DNA of 64,000 nucleotides from Hedera helix (GCA_947179155.2 OX359282.1:9771533-9835532), one strand, 5' to 3'; positions 48,801 to 55,982 are shown, numbered from the stretch's first letter. A program made the numbers and translations. The notes: a model not told the origin generated them from the letters alone.

Positions 48801-51800
48801 TGGTGGTTTATTTCTTTGTAGTATGCCTCGTCCTCACTATGACAACACATTGTTACTCTTATCTAATAAAATTTCTTCTATAATCTTAAAAAATAATATT
48901 AATTTAAAAGTGATGTTCAAATGATGAAGTACATATAGCCGCATACATTTTTCTGTTGCTTAAAATTTTAGGTCTGCAAAGTTTATACTAACATTTTGGA
49001 CATGCATTTGAATATGTTATCATCAGTATGAGTACTCTTCATCTCTTAAGCTTTCCATGTATAAGAATAAAAATTAATCTCCTTTTTTTTTCTTATGGTG
49101 TACATTTACATCTGCATAAACTTCTAATTCAATTTCATAAAAACGATCATCTTCCTTTTCATTAGGAATATTCATAAGAACCAAGGAACCTAAAAAGACA
49201 AACGAAACTGAATTAAGATTGGTTTGATTCATAATTTTTTATCACCTACTTTTATATTCCAAAATTCATGCACCTATTTGGAACTGAAATCTGAACAAGG
49301 AACGGTACTAAAAGCCCATTCCTGCCAACTACTAGTCACAAAAAACAAGCTGTTGATAATTTTCAATAACTTGTTTTGTAAATTTCTTGTGACAGTCAAA
49401 CTACCTTTTAAAGTTGAGCCATTTTATTCTCAAACTTTACACCTATAGAGAGTTTTGGGCGTGTGCCTCGTCCTCATCTATTGAGATTTTTTGTTTTGTT
49501 TTATTTTGTTTCTTTTAAATTTTTTGTAGCCTTTTGAGGTTTTGGGGGCACAAGGGATGCAAGATTCTTTATTGGTGTGCGTATTTTTCTGTTTTCATGG
49601 GCGGAGAGTAATGCTAAGATCTTTGTGAGCACTGCATGCCTTTTCCTGCGCGATAATGTCCTTTCTTGCTTTATGGGCTTTGATGGTGGGGGATGTTATG
49701 GACATTCCTAATTGGATCTCCAAAGAACTGGCCTTGCAATTCCTGCATTGAGGTTCTGTATTTTGTTTTAGAATGTATTTTGAATTTTTGGGAGGACTTC
49801 TTGTCCGGCACCATCGTTTTATTCTCTCTTTCTTATAGAATCTATTCTTTTATTCAAAAACAACTTGAAACCATCTTTTATGTATCGGAAAATTTCTTTC
49901 CTAGAACCTTTCAATTACCATAAGAACATGGAATGTATTGTGTGATTCAGGGATTTTATCATCTTTTTTGACATATCCACTTTGCATAATTCTCCCATTT
50001 TTGATTTATTATCTGTGATGGTGATTCTGTCTTTGGATTATCATTTCTTTAAAAATGTCATTTATCATGATTCTGACGAGTTGGTGTCTGCGATTATTTA
50101 ATTTACTGAATTTAATCTAGAGGTCCAACCTTCCTGATAACGAGTTTGGAATCTAGATTCTTGTGGCACTTTTTCTTGTAAGACTTAGTTTTCTTTCAGT
50201 TTTCTTTTTTGACTGGTTAGTGGTTCTTCTGCTCTAATGTGCGGATTACACTCCACTCACTCGTATCACATGTCATGTCCTTAATTATATTGCACACTTT
50301 CAAGTCTCTTTGTATGACTTTCCTTCGAGTTCCTATTTAAAAATAAAAACAATTAGCATTACTCTATTCTTTGGCCTGTTATTGCAGCTAAACAACTTTG
50401 TCAATCTTCATCAGTTGCCTAATTATTAATACTTCTCTCCTGGTTCAAGATATTTAAATCTGCGAGAGTACAAAGTTGGCATTGCTAGTTGGTATAGTAG
50501 AGTAGCCCTGTCTAATTATAATACTTGTGACTGAGCGAATCAATGTTTGGCATTGCAATTACAATGTACTCTCTCCGTTCCAAGTTACAAGATCATTATT
50601 GATTTTTGAAAGTCAATTTTAGACATTTTTAAACTCAAAATTGATAAGATTCATTAAAGATACGAAACAATAAATGTTATAATTAGTAGTACGTATTAAA
50701 TAGTTTACAATAATCATCATTATATTGACTAAAATTAAATGGATCTATTTCAATTTTGGATTTTAAAATATTTCAAATTGATTTAAAAAAATCAATGATC
50801 TTATATTTTTGGAATGGAGGAGGTGAGTATTAGTTTTAATCTCACTGTTTCAGAATCTCCTCAGGTTTTATCTTACAGAGTTTCACCGAGAAAGAAAATT
50901 TCCTATGGGTGGATGCTATGCATATACATAATGGATCACAATGTCTCTAATATATTTACACTAGATTTATATTTTTCATGCAACTGTTACTCCTGAATGA
51001 AAGCACTACGATACTCTGAATTTGATATGGTCCGATCACAATTTTTTTATTTGAACCTTCTTATTGCTTATCAAATATTTATGCATGTTCCTATTGGAAT
51101 TAATATCTGATGTCTGTGTTTATTTGGTATATTCAGGCATATGGAGGTGATGATTCAGATGTTGGATCCCCTAGTGACAAGAATAACTCAGCAGCAAAAT
51201 CCAATCCACATGTAGACTCTCAACCACTTAGAGAATCTAATGGTCCTGCCAACAAGCAAAAAAATCTACAGCCAAAGGCAAGTGAGAATGAATTGGACAC
51301 TCCTCTTACATTACCTGGTACTGAGTCTCATCGATCTATGGGGGAGATATTGTCTTCTATGGAGCAAGGGCTACCTCAATCTGTTTCTGAACCTGAATCA
51401 AGCATTGAGAAAACAACAGCCAAATCTAGAAGCTCCAATCTCAATGTTAAGCGGTCAACGTTTTGGGGAAGAAGCAGTGTGAGTTGCTTGATTATGCTTT
51501 TGGTTGATGCATCTCTAATCTTTTCTTAGTTTGCAAAAAGACTTTCTTAATATAGTTGATTTCTCTTATTACTAAAATAAATGTGAGGAGGACTTTTCTC
51601 AAGTAGAGGAATTGTATACAAATGAGTATATGTACATTTGAATGGTGATGTACTAGACCAAGTGTAATTCCTGATGATCAACTATCAAGTTCCTAAGGAT
51701 TTTGATAATGAGTGGATGTTGGTAATTCAGTACTGATCTACTATGAGTGACTAACAAAGGCAGTAAACTGTGGAAAAAAATACTAGAGGGTTCAGTGTAA

Positions 51801-54800
51801 TTTGAAGAGACTGCAAGAAATTTTTTGGATTGTCAATAAATGTTGACTTAATTTGGGAATTGGGATAGAGTGTCTTTCTATTCATCTCTTTGAGCTTTTT
51901 CGATGTGAGCTTTTCGAGGAACTTCTTTATCAGATTCACATAGGACTGGCAAGCTGTGATCCATTAACACTGGGATAGTTTTCTTAATTTGTCTTTTATT
52001 CTTTATATGCTTTGTTATTATGGTTGAAGTAAGTGCGAGATATATTTATTCAGCTTTTATGACTTTTTAGTTACTGGGACTGCTTGGAATCTGATACTTC
52101 TACTCTCTCTTTTGCAGGGCAGGAAGACGCCCTCAATGGATTCAATTGATTCTTCTGGAGAGGAAGAGTAAGATCTACTTTACATACTGTACTATATGAC
52201 TTGGTAATGCTTGTTTATACTCCCCCTTTTCTAGTTTGAGTTTCATGGTTCAAATTGTGCGGCACTGATGCTGATGACACACATGGATATATATGTAATT
52301 TTTAGTTTTTCTTAATTGTACTTAGATGCTAAAGAATAATTTATTGAGGAAAAAATATAATATTTCTAAGTTTTTCATCGGCATGCCTTCAAATCATTGT
52401 CACTTACATCAGTTACATGGTTTTGGACAAAAGACACTAAAACCAGAACAAGTGGAGTATCACATATGATAGTTTTATAAGAATAACCTTCTTTATAGGT
52501 ATCGATCATGGGAGGCTTCTGAGATTAAGCAATTTATGATATTCAAAGGGATCGGGGCTTGTGAGCTTGTCCTTTGTTCAACACATGTATTATTTGCACC
52601 TTAGGTGGTTTGGTGAACTACTTGAACTCATTGGCCGTATTTCCCATATTACTAGTAAATTCTTCTTTTATCCAAAGAAAAGAAGAAAATATGCCTCTGC
52701 TTTTCTCAGATAGCCCTACTAACTTTAATAAAAGGTTGCCTTTTCACAAGTCTAAGTATAGACAATTAGGAAACTCCTCTTCTCACATCTTCTATGAAGG
52801 GAACAGTTTAAATGTTTACACAGAATATAATATGTTACTGCACATCAATATGCTCCTCTTCTCACTAATTGGAAATTTGGTAATTTTGCCTATTTCATTA
52901 TTAAAATATTTGGCTTAACAAAGAGTATCAAAGGGCCTTGTTCCTTGGTTCCTCTTTTGAGTTTCTTAGATGAGTTTGAAATGAGATTGTTTGATTCATT
53001 AAATGGTGGACAACGCTTTCAAACAGTGTTTCTGAAAATAGCCTCATTTCAAAGAATACGTAAACGTATTTTCAGTTTTTGGTAAAAAGTAATTGATATT
53101 TCAAATGGCCTCAAGGATACTCAAATACTCAGATTTAAATTGCTGCTGACTGGTGGAACATAAGGACATCCGGACAACGATTCTCTTCGTATTTAGTTTG
53201 TTAGAAGTTTCAGTAATGAATAGAAGTGAGAAGTTTTAAATAAAATAATGTCAACTTCCGAAGAAATTTTTACTACTACTAGTGTCCCACTTGGCAAGGT
53301 AAATCAAATAATGAAAATGAAATTGGATACTTAGACTTTGTTATCAGATAGTCTCAAACATGTGTGTCCAATTTTAGAGTATATATTTTGTTCCACATCA
53401 AATACCTTGAGAATAGTATATAATGAGTTGAGTGAACTCTTTTCATAGCTAATTGGTTTTGAGTTAGAGATCTTGATATTTTTATATGCTAGACTTGTGC
53501 TCATTTTATTTATCTAACATGGTATCATAGCAGGCCTATCCTTGGGCTAACTAAGCACTCTTCTTGACTTTCATTCTTACCCACTTGCAGTCCAATTTTA
53601 ACCCATTTCTTAATCGATAGTTATTTATCAATTAGGCCAGTAGTAGCCCATGGTTTACTAGCTTTCTTCTGGGCTTGTCTTGTGACTAGCTTCTTTTGGG
53701 TTTTCTTATGTGGTTCTCATATTCATCAAGTTCACGTGCAACCCTCAATACACCAGGTTTTTCCGTGAGGAGGAGTGTTAAAGTATATATCGTGTCCCAC
53801 ATCAAATACTTTTGAGTATATAATGAGTTGGCCAACTTTGGCCAATTGGTTTTGAGTTAGAGAGCTTGATGTCTTCATATGCTAGACTTGGGCCCATTTT
53901 ATAAATCTAATGCTAACATTGGCACATTTTATCCAAAGGTTATCCATGCTTTTCAATCTTCATGTTATAGGCTTGAATGGCAATCTAAGACGAGGAAGGA
54001 ATTAGGTGTCTCAAAATTTACTCTTTTGTGTTTGTGCTTGCTCTTTGATACTTTCTCAAATGACTTCGAACGCAAACTAGAAAACAACACTAAGGTGAAT
54101 TAACTAACAATGTACGCAAGAAAGGATTCACAATTACACTATCGCGAGAAGAAAAAAATACAAAAGAAGGGAGACATTGAAAAAACACAATATGTACAAT
54201 AGTTCAGTTCCCTTGATCTACATCCACCACACACATCCTGTCTTAGGATTTCCAAACCCTCCACTAATGGCATTCCTTCTGTAGGTGGGAACCAAACCTT
54301 TACAACCGCCATAAATCCTAGACTCCTCCAAAGACTTCTTTATTGTATCTCTTTTTCTCTGCCTCTTCATAGGCTGATAAGCTCTAAAAAAATATGCCAC
54401 TTTAGGTGGAGGTTGTTGAGAGTGATCTAAAGATATTACAAATGTTCTAGATTACATTAGCCCTTGATTCTTATTGGATAAATGTGAATCATGAAAATAT
54501 ACAATGCCGATCTTCTCTCTAACTGATACATCAGTGTGTTAGAGAGGAAGAGAGCATGATATCAAGTGTACCTTCAAGAGCATATATAGTGCTATGACCA
54601 TAAACTAGTTGATAGATGCATTTATTTTTTCTGACAAACTAGCCACTAGACACAGACTGACAGAGCACGCAAGTGCATGGTCGATTATCGATTAGTACGA
54701 TGTACTGTGGGAACTCTCAAAGAGGACTGTTGGTCAAGTGTTAATTACAAGATCGATGTCAACTCATACTAGTTGTTATTAACACTTGAGCTCTAGAAGA

Positions 54801-55294
54801 TTGACTGTCAACTCATACTCGTTATCAACACTTAAGCCTACTACTCTTGGTTGACCTTGAGAAGTCACTGTTTAAACCAAATGCATCTATGATAAATCTC
54901 TTAGTTCAATGCATTTTGAAAACCTTATGATGCTCAGTTTTGGTAAAAAAAAAGTTTGTTTCAAGAATATGTTCTACATTGTATTCTGTAGCCCTTTTTG
55001 TTTCTTTTCTTGTAAAGAGTTTTAATTAAGGTAAATTCAACTATATGTTTGTAGGCTAGCTATCCAGAGGCTTGAAATTACAAAAAATGACTTGCGACAC
55101 AGAATTGCGAAGGAGGTATAAATGACTCACTTTAGCTGTTCTCCATGATGGATCCTGCAGAGTGCAGATATGACATCTTTACTTATAGTAATATTTCTTA
55201 TCTATTCTAGGCTAGAGGAAATGCAATACTGCAGGCTAGCTTGGAGAGAAGGAAGCAAGCTTTGCATGAGCGACGCGTGGCACTTGAACAAGAT
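13413..55294 (+). CDS. REN1: PH-domain Rho GTPase-activating protein, REN1/PHGAP-like (17 exons visible, 3' end outside window)
   Basis: Spliced exons: 13413-13466, 14711-14747, 25693-25769, 31085-31155, 31230-31308, 31598-31742, 31873-31992, 35032-35109, 35391-35446, 35531-35600, 38099-38186, 41629-41872, 48273-48494, 51137-51478, 52118-52167, 55055-55115, 55211-55294. They give 626 codons without a stop, and all introns are GT-AG. Residues about 20-125 form a PH domain (lipid binding). Residues about 165-370 form a RhoGAP domain with arginine finger R203 in EGILRQSAD and the conserved CVKHVLRELP helix. Residues 374-575 are acidic and Ser/Asn-rich. From 578 a coiled coil begins. The family (Arabidopsis REN1, PHGAP1, PHGAP2) speeds GTP hydrolysis by ROP GTPases: REN1 at the pollen-tube tip, PHGAPs in pavement-cell shape and division-plane control. 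Which paralogue this is cannot be told from the window, so the symbol marks the family. The rest of the coiled coil and the stop codon lie to the right. Confidence 0.93.
13467..14710 (+). other. Intron 1 (1.2 kb)
   Basis: No gene inside. It holds one MITE (13881-14146) with an AT microsatellite near 13950-13972. Confidence 0.85.
13881..14146. mobile_element. Stowaway-like MITE in intron 1
   Basis: The left end CTCACTCCAATTCACAAAAA and the reverse complement of the right end, CTCCCTTGGTTCCACAAAAA, are inverted copies, followed by TA on the right. The TIR and TA flank fit the Tc1/mariner-Stowaway group. The left TA is mutated to TG. An AT microsatellite sits in the element. Confidence 0.6.
14711..14747 (+). 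CDS. REN1: REN1-like exon 2 (residues 19-31, start of PH domain)
   Basis: This 37-nt exon reads VFKSGPLFISSK plus the first base of a Gly codon. Acceptor TTTGCAG and donor GTCAGT flank it. It is the first strand of the PH domain. Confidence 0.9.
15516..16209. mobile_element. Non-autonomous hAT element
   Basis: It is flanked by a perfect 8-bp duplication AATCTAGG (15508-15515 and 16210-16217). The ends are inverted: TATAGTTATTAAGTC on the left and CATAGTTGTCAAGTC as the reverse complement on the right. The 694-bp body has no transposase. It includes four AATTCCA-type tandem copies near 15698-15730 and an (AT)n run at 16098-16143. Confidence 0.8.
16098..16143. repeat. (AT)n microsatellite
   Basis: An uninterrupted AT dinucleotide run of about 46 bp inside the hAT element. 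Confidence 0.95.
17777..17919 (+). repeat. 36-bp minisatellite, four copies
   Basis: Units start at 17777, 17813, 17849 and 17885 with GATAGATTTGAGA, each exactly 36 bp apart with a few substitutions. Because 36 is a multiple of three, one frame shows a 12-residue repeat, but there is no other sign of a gene. Confidence 0.9.
18336..18589. mobile_element. Stowaway-like MITE, copy 1 of a three-copy family
   Basis: It starts CTCCTTCC and ends GAGGGAG with TA on both sides. It shares the internal blocks GAAAGTCAATTT and TAGTTTATAATATT with the MITEs at 27528 and 50569, so the three are one family. Confidence 0.8.
18836..18892. repeat. Compound (GT)n(TA)n microsatellite
   Basis: About 11 GT units followed by about 17 TA units. 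Confidence 0.95.
19124..22992 (-). mobile_element. Non-autonomous Helitron (3.9 kb)
   Basis: On the minus strand the element starts TCTATATAATAAGATAGGAC at 22992, a typical plant Helitron 5' end. It finishes with a hairpin (GTGCC, loop, GGCAC; plus-strand 19137-19150) nine bases before a terminal CTAG at 19124-19127. It sits between A and T, as Helitrons do, with no target duplication. No Rep/helicase coding region was found, so it depends on another copy. The 5' part contains tandem repeats (22561-22977). ORFs of 60-100 codons inside have no recognised domain. Confidence 0.85.
22561..22977. repeat. Three tandem repeats near the Helitron 5' end
   Basis: Units begin at 22561, 22697 and 22802 (periods 136 and 105 bp). 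Each carries AAAACAGAGGCGGGAGAGAG and GGGCGGGATTTTGTTTGT, and each ends with GCTGCAAGATTCAAAATTGG. The last one runs into the Helitron 5' terminus, so the terminal sequence itself has been amplified. Confidence 0.85.
23155..24003. mobile_element. Mutator-like element with long TIRs
   Basis: The first about 190 bp (starting GTGCTTGCTTTAGTTAGT) and the reverse complement of the last about 190 bp match with substitutions, including GGAACCATAATCC in both arms. Flanking 9-mers TGGAATGTA and TGGATTTTA agree at seven positions, in keeping with an aged 9-bp target duplication. The interior contains a direct duplication (about 23338-23480 and 23505-23655) and no transposase. Confidence 0.75.
24580..24940 (+). 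repeat. Possible LTR fragment
   Basis: Three GAATCGATAATTT/GAGCCGATAATTT motifs, a GGTATCAAATGCAGG stretch resembling a primer-binding site, and an AATATAAAGAGTTGTAATCC motif are typical of LTR debris. Boundaries and a partner LTR were not found. Confidence 0.3.
25693..25769 (+). CDS. REN1: REN1-like exon 3 (residues 31-56, PH domain)
   Basis: It encodes the PH motif LGWKSWKKRWFILTRTSLVF, with the basic Lys/Arg cluster expected to contact phosphoinositides. Acceptor CTGCAG; donor GTTAGT; phase 0 at the end. It is separated from exon 2 by a 10.9-kb intron. Confidence 0.95.
26209..26475. mobile_element. MULE-type MITE with perfect 9-bp target duplication
   Basis: The 267-bp element is almost entirely two about 95-bp inverted arms starting GAGAATAAATTAT. 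It is flanked on both sides by CTCAATTAT (26200-26208 and 26476-26484). A 9-bp duplication is the Mutator hallmark. Confidence 0.85.
27528..27786. mobile_element. Stowaway-like MITE, copy 2
   Basis: Starts CTCCTTCCGTTCC, ends GATGGAG, TA on both sides. Same family as 18336-18589 and 50569-50827 (shared GAAAGTCAATTT and TAGTTTACAATATT blocks). Nested in the second Helitron. Confidence 0.8.
27817..28101. mobile_element. Stowaway-like MITE of a second family
   Basis: The ends CTTCTTCCGTTCCAGTATAA and CTCCCTCCGTCTCAGGATAA (the latter as reverse complement) are inverted, with TA on both sides. The body differs from the other MITE family. It lies 30 bp from the neighbouring MITE. Confidence 0.75.
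31085..31155 (+). CDS. REN1: REN1-like exon 4 (residues 57-80, PH domain)
   Basis: It reads SALPQRGGEVNLTLGGIDLN and onward to a split Ser codon. The acceptor is CATATAG and the donor GTACGA. The next AG two bases later would break the frame. Confidence 0.92.
31230..31308 (+). CDS. REN1: REN1-like exon 5 (residues 80-106, PH domain)
   Basis: It reads VVIREDKKLLTVLFPDGRDG then RAFTLK, the central strands of the PH domain, phase 0 at the end. The following donor is GTGCTT. Confidence 0.95.
31421..31614 (+). repeat. 97-bp tandem duplication across an intron-exon border
   Basis: Units 31421-31517 and 31518-31614 are nearly identical. Each contains the end of intron 5, its acceptor (ATTTCAG) and the first 17 nt of exon 6. 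Only the second copy leads into the complete exon. Confidence 0.92.
31598..31742 (+). CDS. REN1: REN1-like exon 6 (residues 107-155, end of PH domain)
   Basis: It holds the C-terminal PH helix (SSEDLYEWKTVLELALAQA) and a linker ending GSFHQ plus the first base of the next Trp codon. The donor GTTCGT is weak. The acceptor region and first bases of this exon are duplicated just upstream (31501), where a second identical acceptor exists. Using it would add 97 nt and shift the frame. Confidence 0.93.
31873..31992 (+). CDS. REN1: REN1-like exon 7 (residues 155-195, start of RhoGAP domain)
   Basis: It reads from the split Trp through REKRPVKSLVVGRPILLALE and GGPSFLEKALRFLEKY to a split Gly. This is the first helix and the entry to the RhoGAP domain. 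Donor GTAAGT. Confidence 0.95.
33420..33945 (-). pseudogene. LINE (L1-like) reverse transcriptase fragment
   Basis: Read on the minus strand, the segment gives MYKILSNVLS, SFVGGRQI, LVSNEVVENARW, LKLDFEKAYE, then after a frameshift WDFLNKVLPGKGFMPRWLQE, VIVNEETKARFKAFWRLVQG and DPL-stop-PFLLTIVMDALS. These are the L1 reverse transcriptase blocks in order. At least two stops and several frameshifts show it is dead. The poly-T run at 33101-33112 could mark the 3' tail of the same insertion. Confidence 0.85.
34161..34846. mobile_element. Fold-back / MULE-like element with about 200-bp inverted arms
   Basis: The left arm (GACCCCAGGACCAATTCTGT, then GAGTTCCACGTTTGCAAACA and CCACATTAATATT) and the reverse complement of the right arm (ACCCCCAGACCAATTCCC, GAGTTCCATGCATGCAAACT, CCACATTAATATT) match over about 200 bp with mismatches. 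Target duplication is not clear. No coding region. Confidence 0.65.
35032..35109 (+). CDS. REN1: REN1-like exon 8 (residues 195-221, arginine finger)
   Basis: It contains TTIEGILRQSADVEEVDRRV. The Arg in GILRQS (residue 203) is the catalytic arginine finger inserted into the ROP active site. Acceptor CAACAG; donor GTATTT. Confidence 0.95.
35391..35446 (+). CDS. REN1: REN1-like exon 9 (residues 221-239, RhoGAP)
   Basis: It encodes KSEFGDDEDAHVIGDCVK after a split Gly codon, with acceptor TTTCTAG and donor GTACTA. The last Lys begins the conserved VKxxLRELP helix. Confidence 0.95.
35531..35600 (+). CDS. REN1: REN1-like exon 10 (residues 240-263, RhoGAP)
   Basis: It encodes HVLRELPSSPVPASCCTALL, then EAY. 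LRELP is the most conserved RhoGAP motif after the arginine finger. Donor GTATGT. Confidence 0.95.
35852..37075 (+). mobile_element. Truncated copia-like LTR retrotransposon remnant
   Basis: The 3' LTR (36723-37075) follows a polypurine tract (TTTGAGGGGGAG, 36711-36722) and begins with a mutated TG (CGTTGGAGATAAC). The 5' LTR is represented only by its last 233 bp (35852-36084), ending CTCTCACA like the 3' LTR. It is followed by a tRNA-Met-type primer-binding site TGGTATCAAAGT (36085-36096). The internal part is only about 630 bp and encodes no recognisable protein, so this is a deletion derivative. Confidence 0.75.
37740..37791 (+). repeat. Short tandem duplication (26 bp, two copies)
   Basis: ATTTTGGAGTTTGTCCATCG followed by CTCA occurs twice in direct succession. 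Confidence 0.85.
38099..38186 (+). CDS. REN1: REN1-like exon 11 (residues 263-292, RhoGAP)
   Basis: The split Lys codon is completed and the exon reads IDRKEARLNAMRSAILETFP, then EPNRRLLQ. The acceptor GATAAG follows a long T-rich tract. Donor GTGATA. Confidence 0.93.
38187..41628 (+). other. Intron 11 (3.4 kb)
   Basis: It holds one MULE (38954-40327). The flanks 38187-38943 and 40338-41628 have no identifiable gene or repeat. Confidence 0.85.
38954..40327. mobile_element. Mutator-like element with long TIRs and 10-bp flanking repeat
   Basis: Arms of about 180 bp start GGCACAACTAATGATTTCCC on the left and GGCAAAACTAATCATTTTCC as the reverse complement on the right. The element is flanked by a perfect ATTACTTAAA (38944-38953, 40328-40337). 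Mutator normally duplicates 9 bp; the tenth base may belong to the target or the TIR. The interior is less AT-rich than the intron, especially 39790-40130, and includes a 98-codon ORF at 39874-40170 without known domain. No transposase, so it is non-autonomous. Confidence 0.82.
41629..41872 (+). CDS. REN1: REN1-like exon 12 (residues 292-373, end of RhoGAP)
   Basis: It contains ENRMTPSAVAACMAPLLLRP, the plant counterpart of the NKMTxxNLAxVFGPNLL helix, then an acidic loop and LLAAANAANNAQAIITTLLE. It ends EYENIFD at a GTGAGT donor. Confidence 0.95.
42103..42545. mobile_element. hAT-like element with CCTAGG subterminal repeats, copy A
   Basis: The left end CAGTGTTCTAAAACTAGGCG is hAT-like. 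Both end regions are full of GCCTAGG/CTAGGCG motifs, as in the element at 45144. Flanks TTGGCAGC and TAGGCAGC agree at seven of eight positions, in line with an 8-bp target duplication. The right terminus is degraded. Confidence 0.6.
43376..46010 (-). repeat. LTR of the older gag-only element (3' LTR), with nested hAT
   Basis: It is 2635 bp including an 813-bp hAT and its 8-bp duplication, leaving about 1.8 kb. The segment about 43889-44909 has no counterpart in the other LTR; its loss there is bounded by short A-rich matches. Confidence 0.85.
45144..45956. mobile_element. hAT element with GC-rich CCTAGGCG ends, copy B, nested in an LTR
   Basis: A perfect 8-bp duplication GGACAAAG (45136-45143, 45957-45964) flanks it, and the other LTR shows the uninterrupted target. 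Both ends carry TTCTAAAA followed by dense CGCCTAGGCG-type repeats, probably transposase sites. The interior (about 45390-45650) retains a broken, acidic coding trace (EEVEGCSGLTWEAIGEASEA) that may be the tail of a hAT transposase; it is interrupted by stops. Confidence 0.85.
46011..46030 (-). promoter_or_regulatory. Polypurine tract of the older gag-only element
   Basis: Minus strand reads AAGGGGGAGGTAA directly before the 3' LTR. Confidence 0.75.
46271..47068 (-). pseudogene. gag: gag of the older gag-only element, frameshifted
   Basis: On the minus strand the protein begins MPPRRSNSTNNDSG at 47068 and shows the gypsy capsid blocks NLPIFEGTTNPAIVEKWIQE, WSMFKEVYTNKYFPRTIRAQ and VAEYEAEFAKLVKYT. 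It ends with one cysteine knuckle (CGRCGRNHPEKEC) and a stop at 46271. Two frame changes, near 46815 and 46600, split it into three overlapping frames. Capsid Gag would package element RNA; this copy can no longer produce the full protein. No protease domain follows. Confidence 0.85.
47354..47370 (-). promoter_or_regulatory. Primer-binding site (initiator tRNA-Met type)
   Basis: Minus strand TGGTATCAGAGTCGTGG lies four bases inside the 5' LTR, complementary to the 3' end of initiator tRNA-Met as in most plant LTR elements. Confidence 0.85.
47375..48162 (-). repeat. 5' LTR of the older gag-only element (788 bp, internally deleted)
   Basis: It matches both ends of the left LTR closely but joins the sequence of about 43888 directly to that of about 44910. 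It has only scattered substitutions in the shared parts. Confidence 0.85.
48273..48494 (+). CDS. REN1: REN1-like exon 13 (residues 374-447, acidic linker)
   Basis: After acceptor TTTCAG the exon runs from DNAMHRCSIS through an Asp/Glu/Ser-rich stretch to SDLYDYK. The reading frame stays open past the donor (GTTCTT) through a TCTATC microsatellite, but that extension is intronic because the family continues with exon 14. Confidence 0.93.
48501..48535 (+). repeat. (TCTATC)n microsatellite
   Basis: About five TCTATC units just inside the donor of intron 13. In one frame this reads as a Ser-Leu run, which extends an open frame from exon 13 without being coding. Confidence 0.9.
50569..50827. mobile_element. 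Stowaway-like MITE, copy 3
   Basis: Starts CTCTCCGTTCC, ends GGAGGAGGTGAG, TA on both sides. It shares GAAAGTCAATTT, AACTCAAAATTGA and TAGTTTACAATA blocks with the copies at 18336 and 27528. Confidence 0.78.
51137..51478 (+). CDS. REN1: REN1-like exon 14 (residues 448-561, low-complexity linker)
   Basis: The longest exon visible. It is rich in Ser, Asn, Pro and Glu, poorly conserved in the family, and probably disordered with phosphorylatable serines. It ends KRSTFWGRSS, a family landmark before the coiled coil. Acceptor TTCAG; donor GTGAGT. Confidence 0.92.
51479..52117 (+). other. Intron 14 (639 bp)
   Basis: Ordinary T-rich intron; nothing identifiable inside. Confidence 0.85.
52118..52167 (+). 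CDS. REN1: REN1-like exon 15 (residues 562-578)
   Basis: It encodes GRKTPSMDSIDSSGEE plus two bases of a Glu codon. The SxDSSGEE motif precedes the coiled coil in the family. Acceptor TTGCAG; donor GTAAGA. Confidence 0.92.
52168..55054 (+). other. Intron 15 (2.9 kb)
   Basis: It contains a TRIM-like element (53365-53918). The segment 54100-54950 includes a 60-codon minus-strand ORF (54218-54400) with no recognised domain. The rest shows nothing identifiable. Confidence 0.8.
53365..53918 (+). mobile_element. TRIM-like miniature LTR element
   Basis: Two direct repeats (about 53365-53519 and 53776-53918) share CCACATCAAATAC, TATATAATGAGTTG, AATTGGTTTTGAGTTAGAGA and ATATGCTAGACTTG. The first is followed at once by a tRNA-Met-type primer-binding site (TGGTATCATAGC, 53520-53531). 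The second is preceded by a purine tract (TGAGGAGGAG, ending 53775). The interior is about 256 bp with no coding. These are the signatures of a terminal-repeat retrotransposon in miniature. Target duplication not found. Confidence 0.75.
55055..55115 (+). CDS. REN1: REN1-like exon 16 (residues 578-598, coiled coil)
   Basis: It encodes LAIQRLEITKNDLRHRIAKE with heptad spacing of Leu and Ile: the start of the C-terminal coiled coil. Acceptor TTTGTAG; donor GTATAA. Confidence 0.93.
55211..55294 (+). CDS. REN1: REN1-like exon 17 (residues 599-626, coiled coil)
   Basis: It encodes ARGNAILQASLERRKQALHE and RRVALEQD, phase 0, with donor GTATTT. The next family exon (continuing the coiled coil) is not found before the right edge of the window. 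Confidence 0.93.
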
Positions 55295-55982
55295 GTATTT
55301 TCCTTTTACCCTTTAGACTGCAACCATTTTTTCTTTACCTTCTCAGTCTGGTTTTCAAGCAATTTTATTCCCACTTGTTTGTGTGTGGATGATATTTGAT
55401 GTTAGCATTTGTACTCTTTATAGTCGAGTAGGCTTTGTGAATGATATGATTTGAATACTATTTGTTGTGTCTAATTTCTTGAAAGACATTTTTTTAATAA
55501 TAGGCATTTGCCTTTTCTGTTCTCTCAAGACATACCTCTAAATGTATGTACAAACATAGCTGTGTGCATGCACACATTTAAAAGGTGTTTATGCTTATAG
55601 AAAAGATCAAAAGAAAAGGAAAGAATGAATGATGAAACGTACTTATAAAAGGGGGAAAAAAGAGAGTAGAGGCTGAATCACTGATTTCTGGCCATTTTGA
55701 AGAGGGATAGATCTGCATTTTTATGAATTTGGTTGACGAAGATCACTGGTGTCTCAATATTACATAGTTAGAGACATCTAAAAGGTAAACAACATCTTCA
55801 AATTGCATCCAGGTTCAAAGAACCCAGCTTGCCCTTCATAGTCATGTCTACCATCATTGTCTTCTATCTTACCTTGCGGAAGGTGGTTTTGTAGTTTCTT
55901 GGTACCTACTCTAGGTTCTTTGATCTGTTTGTAAGTCCCTGATCCTTTTAACTTAATTATTTAAAATATCTGTCAGAATAGC

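Larger units (their letters stand above)
48495..51136 (+). other. Intron 13 (2.6 kb)
   Basis: It starts with a (TCTATC)n microsatellite and contains one Stowaway-like MITE (50569-50827). The rest is T-rich intron without identifiable content. Confidence 0.85.

Noticed and set aside
54218..54400. 60-codon minus-strand ORF in intron 15
   Set aside because: No domain, no neighbouring exons and no codon bias that I can judge; left as intron.
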